Shown: one piece after another, positions 14,821-19,506 of the stretch
Layout: the number at the start of each line of letters is the position of its first letter
Position numbering within the stretch: the stretch's first letter is position 1
Origin: JBBQXY01 sp051004815
GTDB lineage: Bacteria > Chloroflexota > Ktedonobacteria > Ktedonobacterales > Ktedonobacteraceae
DNA: 19,506 nt
NCBI GenBank assembly: GCA_051004815.1
Contig: JBPCJY010000235.1
Coordinates: 1-19,506 of the forward strand
Direction of reading: 5' to 3'
Made by a program: the position numbers and the translations under genes
The notes under the pieces: model-generated
What the model saw: the letters and a program-made list of their open reading frames with translations, nothing else
Told to the model about the DNA's origin: nothing
The model's database searches: none

Positions 14821-15637
14821 TGACGCTCACCTCGTTCGCTTCCTCGGTGGGTTTGAGCCACTCATAACCCTTCTCTTCGAGTTCATAGGCCAGTTCTTTC
14901 CCACCTGATTTGACGATGCGCCCGTTGAACATCACATGGACAAAGTCAGGAGTGATGTAGTTCAACATGCGCTGGTAGTGGGTGATGAGCAGGATGCCCA
15001 GGTTCGGGCCAGTCAAGGCGTTAACGCTCTCGGAGACAATCTTGAGGGCGTCGATATCCAGGCCGGAGTCGGTCTCGTCCATTAAGGCGATCTCTGGCTC
15101 CAATAGGGCCATCTGTAAAATCTCGGCGCGTTTCTTCTCGCCACCGGAGAAGCCATCGTTGATCGAACGGTTGATAAAGCTGTTGTCTACTTTGAGCAGG
15201 CGCATCTTCTCTTGCAACAGAGTGCGGAACTCTCTGGGGGGAATGCTCTTGCGCTTGACCATCTTGCCGGTGGGGTGTTCGCCCTCTTCCAATGGCTTGT
15301 TGCCTTCACGTACCGCTTCAAGCGAACGGCGCAGGAAGTTGGCAACGCTCACGCCAGGAATGGACATGGGATATTGGAACGCCAGGAAGAGGCGCATACG
15401 AGCGCGACGATCCGGCGAATACTCCAGGATGTTCTCGCCTTTGAACCAGACTTCACCCTCGGTCACTTCATATTTCGGGTTGCCCATAATAACATTGGCA
15501 AGGGTACTTTTGCCGGAGCCGTTTGGCCCCATTAGCGCGTGAATTTCGCCCTGTTTCACGACCAAGTTCACACCACGTAAGATCGATTTGCCTTCAATAG
15601 TCGCGTGAAGGTTTTTAATTACGAGTTCTGATTCCAT
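14813..15637 (-). CDS. sufC: SufC ATPase
   Basis: This 274-residue ABC-type ATPase is the energy-using partner of SufB/SufD proteins in iron-sulfur cluster assembly; it is soluble and not part of a transporter. The Walker A motif is GPNGSGKST (residues 37-45), the signature is FSGGEKKR, and the Walker B with the SufC-typical extension is IALMDETDSGLD, followed by the switch histidine in LLITHYQR. The C-terminal ~20 residues, after YEWLKP, extend a little past the family norm. AGAGAGGA lies about 12 bases before the ATG. It follows rrf2 by 66 bases and overlaps the next gene by 8 bases. Confidence 0.96.
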   Translation of the reverse strand: MESELVIKNLHATIEGKSILRGVNLVVKQGEIHALMGPNGSGKSTLANVIMGNPKYEVTEGEVWFKGENILEYSPDRRARMRLFLAFQYPMSIPGVSVANFLRRSLEAVREGNKPLEEGEHPTGKMVKRKSIPPREFRTLLQEKMRLLKVDNSFINRSINDGFSGGEKKRAEILQMALLEPEIALMDETDSGLDIDALKIVSESVNALTGPNLGILLITHYQRMLNYITPDFVHVMFNGRIVKSGGKELAYELEEKGYEWLKPTEEANEVSVNG

Positions 15638-15702
15638 TATAAAAACATATCCTCTCTTATTCCGACAGCAACGATGCTCGGTCGGTAGGTCATATAGCCT
15701 TT

Positions 15703-16248
15703 TTAGGACAGCGGACGAACCTGCGGTTCGCTTTCTTTGGCAGGTATAGCAAACCTCATGTTCGGCAGTACCTGAATATCTGAAAGAGCAATGAAACGGG
15801 AGGGCGTATTGTGCTCCTGTGCGGCTTCTGCTTTGGCCAGGTCAGCTAACGACATGGTATCCAGGGTTTGTGCCACTACATCACGCAATTTCGTCCAGAG
15901 ATACTTCGTTCTGCACGAGTCAAGAAAGCCACAGATCTGAGTCATTTCGCCTTCGGTGGCACAGATCATGGGGGCAATTGGCCCCTCCAGGACACGCACA
16001 ATCTCACCCATGGAGATTTCCGCCGGGTTCCGGCTGAGCCGATAACCGCCGTGTGCGCCGCGTGTGCTGCTCACCAGTGGTGGTTCGGCTTCGCGCAATA
16101 GTTTCACTAATTGCTCAAGATATGCCAATGGCAGCAGCTCTGCCTGTGAAATATCAGTGAGTGAGCGAGGGCGTTCACCATAATGTCGAGCGAGATCGAC
16201 CATGATCCGCACGCCATATTCGCCTTTTGTCGATATTCCTAAGTTCAT
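15703..16248 (-). CDS. Rrf2-family iron-sulfur regulator (IscR/SufR-like)
   Basis: This regulator of about 181 residues has an N-terminal winged helix (KGEYGVRIMVDLARHYG and ISQAELLPLAYLEQLVKLL) and the wing STRGAHGGYRLSR (61-73), all typical of the Rrf2 family. Three cysteines, C96, C106 and C112 (spacing 9 and 5), can bind a cluster, much like IscR. It probably senses Fe-S status and controls the SUF operon, of which it is the first gene. The start at 16248 (MNLGISTKGEYG) is preferred: AAGGGAG lies 6 bases upstream and family homology begins there, not at the upstream ATG (16275). An IscR-like site lies over the operon's transcription start. The C-terminal ~40 residues are variable. Confidence 0.93.
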   Translation of the reverse strand: MNLGISTKGEYGVRIMVDLARHYGERPRSLTDISQAELLPLAYLEQLVKLLREAEPPLVSSTRGAHGGYRLSRNPAEISMGEIVRVLEGPIAPMICATEGEMTQICGFLDSCRTKYLWTKLRDVVAQTLDTMSLADLAKAEAAQEHNTPSRFIALSDIQVLPNMRFAIPAKESEPQVRPLS

Positions 16249-16310
16249 GGCTTTCTCCCTTCTCTTCATACACACGGTGATCGCCGTTCTTCCTCGGAAA
16301 TACCTCCGAT

Positions 16311-16335
16311 TAATCCGACTAATTCACTAGGATAT
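16311..16335. promoter_or_regulatory. IscR type-1-like operator candidate
   Basis: The plus-strand stretch runs taatccgact, aattcactag, gatat. It agrees with the IscR type-1 consensus as I remember it (ATASYYGACTRWWWYAGTCRRSTAT) at about 19 of 25 positions, including GACT and the closing TAT. The ends atcc and ggat pair. It directly abuts the -10 element of the SUF promoter on the downstream side, so bound protein would block initiation. A 9-base direct repeat, ccgattaat-ccgactaat (16306-16323), overlaps it. Confidence 0.65.
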
Positions 16336-16364
16336 ATTCTACCACTTCTGAGCGAAGAGTGCAA
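16336..16364 (-). promoter_or_regulatory. SUF operon promoter
   Basis: On the minus strand TTGCAC (16359-16364), a 17-base spacer and TAGAAT (16336-16341) form a good sigma70-type promoter about 88 bases before the rrf2 start codon. The gap has no other comparable match. The operator candidate at 16311-16335 follows immediately. Confidence 0.75.
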
Positions 16365-16457
16365 CTAACATTCTGTTACTGATGTTTTGATATAAAGCAC
16401 TAGCACCTCAGCAGAGTTATTGAATATCGGAAGTGTCTCATACTCACTCCAGCAGCC

Positions 16458-16486
16458 TTGCTCTCAATATAGAGTAATGGTACACT
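16458..16486 (+). promoter_or_regulatory. Promoter candidate for the toxin-antitoxin-like pair
   Basis: TTGCTC (16458-16463), a 17-base spacer and TACACT (16481-16486) lie about 60 bases before the antitoxin start at 16548. The rest of the 16365-16547 gap shows no gene. Confidence 0.55.
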
Positions 16487-16547
16487 ACTAACGAGCAATA
16501 GAAAGACAATGCACGATATCCTTATGCCTAGAGAGCGGGAGTAAGCC

Positions 16548-16778
16548 ATGATAGATGCACTAGAAGAAGCTTTTAAGGAAGTAGCACAGCTACCCGAAGA
16601 CGAGCAACGGTATATTATTGAGATTATACGGCAGGAAATCGCTTCAGAACATCGCTGGCAAAATCTCTTTCACGATCCCCGATCTGAACCACTTCTTGAG
16701 AAACTAGTAAATAAGGCACTGGCAGAAGATGCGTTCGGAGAAACGGAAGAGATCAGAGGAGACGATTTTCTCTCTTGA
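16548..16778 (+). CDS. Antitoxin-like small protein
   Basis: This is a 76-residue acidic protein with two predicted helices (MIDALEEAFKEVAQLPEDEQ and YIIEIIRQEIASEHRW) and an acidic end (FGETEEIRGDDFLS). The sequence type, its size and its overlap with a RelE/ParE-like frame suggest it is the antitoxin of a type II pair. I do not recognise a named antitoxin DNA-binding fold in it. GGGAG lies 6 bases before the ATG. The stop TGA overlaps the TTG start of the toxin frame (TTGA), a common sign of coupled translation. It appears intact. Confidence 0.7.
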   Translation: MIDALEEAFKEVAQLPEDEQRYIIEIIRQEIASEHRWQNLFHDPRSEPLLEKLVNKALAEDAFGETEEIRGDDFLS

Positions 16779-17044
16779 AGTCGAAGCGCACGAAGCAATT
16801 TCACGCTCTTTTTGCAGAACTACCGATGCCAGTACAACGGCAGGCAAATGCCGCCTATCGTCTCTTCAAAGCTAATCCTTCGCATCCAAGCCTTTCTTTC
16901 AAACAAGTCAGCCCTCGCGGCCCCGTTTACTCAGTGCGTGTCGGCCTTCATTATCGTGCCCTTGCCATCCGCAAACCAGGTGAGATAATCTGGTTCTGAA
17001 TCGGTTCCCATGCTGAGTACGATAAAATGCTTTCTCGTTTATAA
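16775..17044 (+). pseudogene. RelE/ParE-like toxin cut by an in-frame TGA
   Basis: From the TTG at 16775 the frame reads a small basic protein (KSKRTKQFHALFAELPMPVQ...YSVRVGLHYRALAIRKPGEI), typical of RelE/ParE/HigB-type mRNA interferases. It stops at TGA (16997-16999) after IIWF. The same frame continues past the stop with IGSHAEYDKMLSRL and a TAA at 17042-17044. Toxins of this type usually read about WFWIGSHAEYDKLL here, so one TGG-to-TGA change explains the break. The shortened 74-residue product would lack the C-terminal strand that often carries catalytic residues, so the toxin is probably inactive. Read-through at UGA is possible but less likely. The start overlaps the antitoxin stop. 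Confidence 0.75.
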
Positions 17045-17385
17045 GGCAAGGTTCAATGGTGACGAATGGTGCTTGACAGGTTGAACCGTCAACCCCTGTC
17101 ACGCCTCCGCGCAGTAGCCGAAGCCCTGAGCGCAGCGAAGGGGAAGGGTCTGTCGCGCTCGGCACACAGATGCTTCGCTGCGCGAAGCCTGACAGAGCTG
17201 TGTCTTTCTGTTGGTGAGCAACTGTCAAGTCCATTTGAACCATACCTAAGAATTGGAAAGCCCTGATACTACCTCAATTCATACGCACAACAACTCATTG
17301 AGTGGATACGAGAATTATTTGATATTCAGGGAGTTCGGTAACTGATGAGCATACAGCGAAAGGAGTTCTATCTATAAAGAGTACT
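17045..17385. other. Gene-free stretch with inverted repeats and a coding remnant
   Basis: No intact gene is supported. An inverted repeat tgacaggttga-accg-tcaa..cctgtca lies at 17074-17101. A second structure at 17129-17203 pairs cgcagcgaag with cttcgctgcg and acacag with ctgtgt, and shares gagcgcagcgaag with the left edge of the window. Positions 17267-17341 read as a plausible protein tail (NSYAQQLIEWIRELFDIQGV, then R and TAA) that is cut off upstream by a TGA at 17264-17266; it may be a remnant of a lost gene. A weak promoter for the exporter gene may be TTGAGT (17298-17303) with GATATT (17321-17326). Confidence 0.5.
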
Positions 17386-18354
17386 ATGAAGAAAGAGATC
17401 ATAGCACAAGAGACGCCCAGGAAGGCAAGCCATAGTATAGTAGTCTACGCGGGAGTGTGGTTCGCGGTTGTCGCATGGGGTACATCATTTGTGGCGGCGC
17501 GTTACCTGTTGCATCCCGCGGCAGTAGGATTGGTTGCGCTCAGTCCAACTCTGTTAGCGGTGGTACGTTTCAGCATCGCTTCTCTCTTCTTTGTAGTTCC
17601 TCTTGCGAGAGCAGTGGTGCAACGTCAAATCTCGTGGCGTGACTTACTCCGTATGGCTTTGCTTGGACAAATCACCTTCTCGCTCTATTTCTGGTTGCAA
17701 TACACCGGCGTTCAGCAGACAAATGCTAGTATCTCCTCTATCCTCGTCGTTGGCCTCATTCCAGTAGTTACCGCTATTTTCGCTCAATTTATCGGCAAAG
17801 AGCAGCTTCGATGGACCAACATGCTCGCACTTCTGCTTGGCTTTAGTGGCGTGGTGATTATCGTGTTCCAAAAACCACTGGCTGTAACCCTGGCATCTGG
17901 TTTTCTCTTTGGTACACTATGCCTGGTGGGCAATGCGTTTGCCTTCGCGGCCTACGCCACCCTCAGCAAACGCTGGATGACGAAAATTTCGCCGCTCGTG
18001 ATGACGGGCGGCACGATGCTCAGTGGAGCGGTGGGGCTGGTCTTGCTCTCACTGCTTGATCCAGTAGGGAACAATTGGGGCGCGATTACGCGGCTGGATG
18101 GTGTGCAATGGTTCGCGTTGCTTTTCCTGTCAGTGGTCTGCTCGGTGATTGCCTATTTTGCCTACAATACAGCCCTCACCAGGGTTGCCGCTTCCAAGGT
18201 AGCCGTGTACATCTATTTTGAGCCAGTCGTGGCCGTGCTATTTGGGGTAACATTGCTGGGCGAACCCCTCAATTGGCAAATCATTGTTGGGGCGGGAGCA
18301 ATTGCCGGGTCTATAGTGGTGGTCACATTGACGAAACAAGGGAATAGAAAATAA
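17386..18354 (+). CDS. EamA-domain DMT-family transporter
   Basis: This 322-residue membrane protein has two EamA repeats and about ten membrane segments, as in the drug/metabolite transporter superfamily. Recognisable marks are WFAVVAWGTSFVAARYLL near the N-terminus, LQYTGVQQTNASISSILVVG after helix three, and AYNTALTRVAASKVAVYIYF followed by PVVAVLFGVTLLGEPL in the second repeat. Such proteins export amino acids, drugs or other small compounds; the substrate cannot be told. The start ATG has AAGAG close upstream and a better AAAGGAG about 21 bases away. The APH-like gene begins 12 bases after its stop, and its ribosome-binding site overlaps that stop, so the two form an operon. An efflux plus modification pair is possible. 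Confidence 0.92.
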   Translation: MKKEIIAQETPRKASHSIVVYAGVWFAVVAWGTSFVAARYLLHPAAVGLVALSPTLLAVVRFSIASLFFVVPLARAVVQRQISWRDLLRMALLGQITFSLYFWLQYTGVQQTNASISSILVVGLIPVVTAIFAQFIGKEQLRWTNMLALLLGFSGVVIIVFQKPLAVTLASGFLFGTLCLVGNAFAFAAYATLSKRWMTKISPLVMTGGTMLSGAVGLVLLSLLDPVGNNWGAITRLDGVQWFALLFLSVVCSVIAYFAYNTALTRVAASKVAVYIYFEPVVAVLFGVTLLGEPLNWQIIVGAGAIAGSIVVVTLTKQGNRK

Positions 18355-18366
18355 GGAACCAAACCT

Positions 18367-19385
18367 ATGTCTGACGAACAGAACGACAACTACAGTCTTA
18401 TTGCGCATGGTAGCCAGCCGCGAGTGTTACTCTTATGTAAAGAGGCGAGCTGGACGTTGCTACAACATACTGTCACTAATCCTGACGAGATCAACGCGGC
18501 TATGAAGGCCCAACTTGGTCTCACAACCACCGTCCTCTCTTGTGTCTATGATCGCTATAAAGGCGAGGAGCGCGAGGACCAGCACTGCGTCTACGCGCTA
18601 GAAAATCATAGCCCCAACGTGGCACTTCCCGCCAATGGACGCTGGATTGAGCAGTCAGAACTGACCAATCTTTCCCTCGCTGTGCCAGAGCATCGGGCTG
18701 TCCTCGAAGCCTGGTTTGACGGGGGCGCGAAGCGGGAGAGGCAGGAGCAAAAGTCACCGTGGGAGAGCCTGGGCTGGTTCGCCACTGCCACGGTATGGAT
18801 ACACGAGCAACTCACAAGGCTGGGCTATACATCGTCCGCGCCTTTTGAGCAGGTGCGGACAAACTTCTGGTCTACCGCGTTACGTGTTCCGACGACTACG
18901 GGCAATCTGTACTTTAAAGCCTCGGCCTCGGTGTTCGCATTTGAACCTGTGTTGACAGAGACGCTTAGTCGACTTGTTCCCGCGCATGTGCCTCCTGTGC
19001 TGGTGGTCGATAGGCAACGGCACTGGATGCTCATGCGGGATGGGGGCGTGCCGTTCCGTAGTGGCCCGCACGATCCTGATCGCTCAGTGGAAGAAATACG
19101 TCAGTATGCCGAGTTGCAGATTGCGTTGGCTCCCCATGTGGAGACACTGAAGGCCACAGGTTGTCCAGACCAGCGTTTGCACCTGCTACCACGCCTCTAT
19201 GAAGAAGTACTTGCCGCGACACCTTTGCTGCATATAGGTGAAGAGAAGGGGCTACCCCGCCACGAGTATGAACAACTCCTGGCCTATACGCCCCAACTCA
19301 AGAGTTTGTGCGACGAACTGGCCAGCTACCCTATACCGGAATCGCTGGAACACGACGATCTGCATACGGGTAATGTCCTCGGTGA
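18367..19385 (+). pseudogene. Aminoglycoside phosphotransferase-like gene interrupted by an insertion sequence
   Basis: From the ATG at 18367 the frame encodes a kinase-like protein. K184 in NLYFKASASVFAFE is a likely ATP-binding lysine with the following glutamate, VPPVLVVDRQRHWMLMRDGG (209-228) is the hinge region, and the catalytic loop is HDDLHTGNVL at 329-338 (D331, N336). Right after this loop, family proteins continue to the metal-binding DxG/IDW segment. Here the sequence switches to the end of a tnpB gene on the other strand. The frame stays open to the window edge but encodes unrelated residues (GDYSPCINAG...). The protein therefore lacks its metal-binding aspartate and C-terminal helices and should be inactive unless the rest lies beyond the element. 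AAGGA overlaps the exporter stop. The exact junction is uncertain by several bases. Confidence 0.8.
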
Positions 19386-19506
19386 TTACTCCCCATGCAT
19401 AAATGCAGGGGCTTCTTGGGGCAAACCCACGCGGTGTAATCCCACCGCTGTGATGTTTATGGCAGCATTCAGATCACGATCAATCACCAGGAGGCAACAG
19501 GGGCAA
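19378..19506 (-). mobile_element. IS200/IS605-type element, right end visible
   Basis: The end of a tnpB gene and a subterminal hairpin, cccc-a-tgca / tgca-gggg (19391-19411), mark the right end of an IS605/IS1341-type element read on the minus strand. The element lies against the APH-like gene with only a few bases after the tnpB stop. These elements have no terminal inverted repeats or target duplication. The other end is outside the window. Confidence 0.8.
19386..19506 (-). CDS. tnpB: TnpB (RNA-guided nuclease of IS605-type elements), 3' end only
   Basis: Only the last ~40 codons are in the window; the gene starts beyond the right edge. The reading is CPCCLLVIDRDLNAAINITA and then VGLHRVGLPQEAPAFMHGE before a TAA at 19386-19388. 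DRDLNAAINI is the signature of the TnpB C-terminus and carries the last RuvC aspartate, and the cysteines just before it belong to the zinc finger. TnpB is an RNA-guided nuclease that helps keep the element at its site, and its guide RNA overlaps the 3' end of the gene and runs into flanking DNA. No tnpA can be seen. Confidence 0.88.
   Translation of the reverse strand, partial: CPCCLLVIDRDLNAAINITAVGLHRVGLPQEAPAFMHGE

Noticed and set aside
16246..16275. Upstream ATG for the Rrf2 protein
   Set aside because: It adds nine residues not seen in the family, while the ATG at 16248 has AAGGGAG at the right distance.
16908..17243. 111-residue minus-strand frame
   Set aside because: It is antisense to the toxin frame and covers repeats; there is no family signal and no good start.
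18521..19222. Several minus-strand frames over the APH-like gene
   Set aside because: They are antisense to a clear kinase-like frame with a catalytic loop and have no features of their own.

Overview
The window looks like a chromosomal segment of a Chloroflexota bacterium, most likely of the Ktedonobacteria type. This is an inference, not a database result. It rests on a Rrf2-led SUF operon that ends in a Rieske protein, a deazaflavin-type nitroreductase family protein, DUF2079 and DUF2877 proteins, and many short GC-rich palindromic repeats between (and in one case inside) genes. No rRNA, tRNA or CRISPR array is visible.

Layout. (1) 1-224 is repeat-rich DNA with a 20-bp unit in three tandem copies. 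(2) 225-4404, minus strand, is a compact four-gene cluster: DUF457-type membrane hydrolase, DUF2079 membrane protein, YggT-family protein and DUF2877 protein. The DUF2877 frame carries a long palindromic repeat. (3) 4405-4722 holds a repeat with imperfect inverted ends and a 72-bp near-perfect hairpin that is probably a bidirectional terminator. (4) 4723-7553, minus strand, is a small redox regulon: TetR/AcrR repressor, quinone-oxidoreductase-like MDR, NmrA-like NAD(P)-binding protein and deazaflavin-type nitroreductase. Two identical 20-bp operator-like sites lie in the promoters of the repressor and of the MDR gene. (5) 7746-10262, plus strand, is a divergent MarR regulator followed by a ClC channel/transporter with two CBS domains. 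(6) 10353-16248, minus strand, is a SUF iron-sulfur assembly operon in the order rrf2, sufC, sufD-like, (repeat), sufS, sufU, SDR, Rieske. It has a good sigma70-type promoter and an IscR-type-1-like operator abutting the -10. (7) 16548-17044, plus strand, is a toxin-antitoxin-like pair whose toxin frame is cut by a TGA. (8) 17386 to the right edge, plus strand, is an EamA/DMT exporter followed by an aminoglycoside-phosphotransferase-like gene. That gene is interrupted by an IS200/IS605-type element, of which the 3' end of tnpB is visible on the minus strand.

How the parts fit. The TetR-controlled set looks like a response to quinone-like or aromatic compounds. The SUF operon looks self-regulated: the Rrf2 protein has three cysteines able to hold a cluster, and its likely binding site sits on the operon promoter. 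The SUF scaffold is the most unusual part. Only one SufB/SufD-type protein is present, and it has both a cysteine at the SufB-type position and a histidine at the SufD-type position. The other notable themes are repeats colonising genes and operons, and two broken accessory genes (toxin and APH-like) near the right side. I do not see a clear-cut undescribed defence or biosynthetic system.
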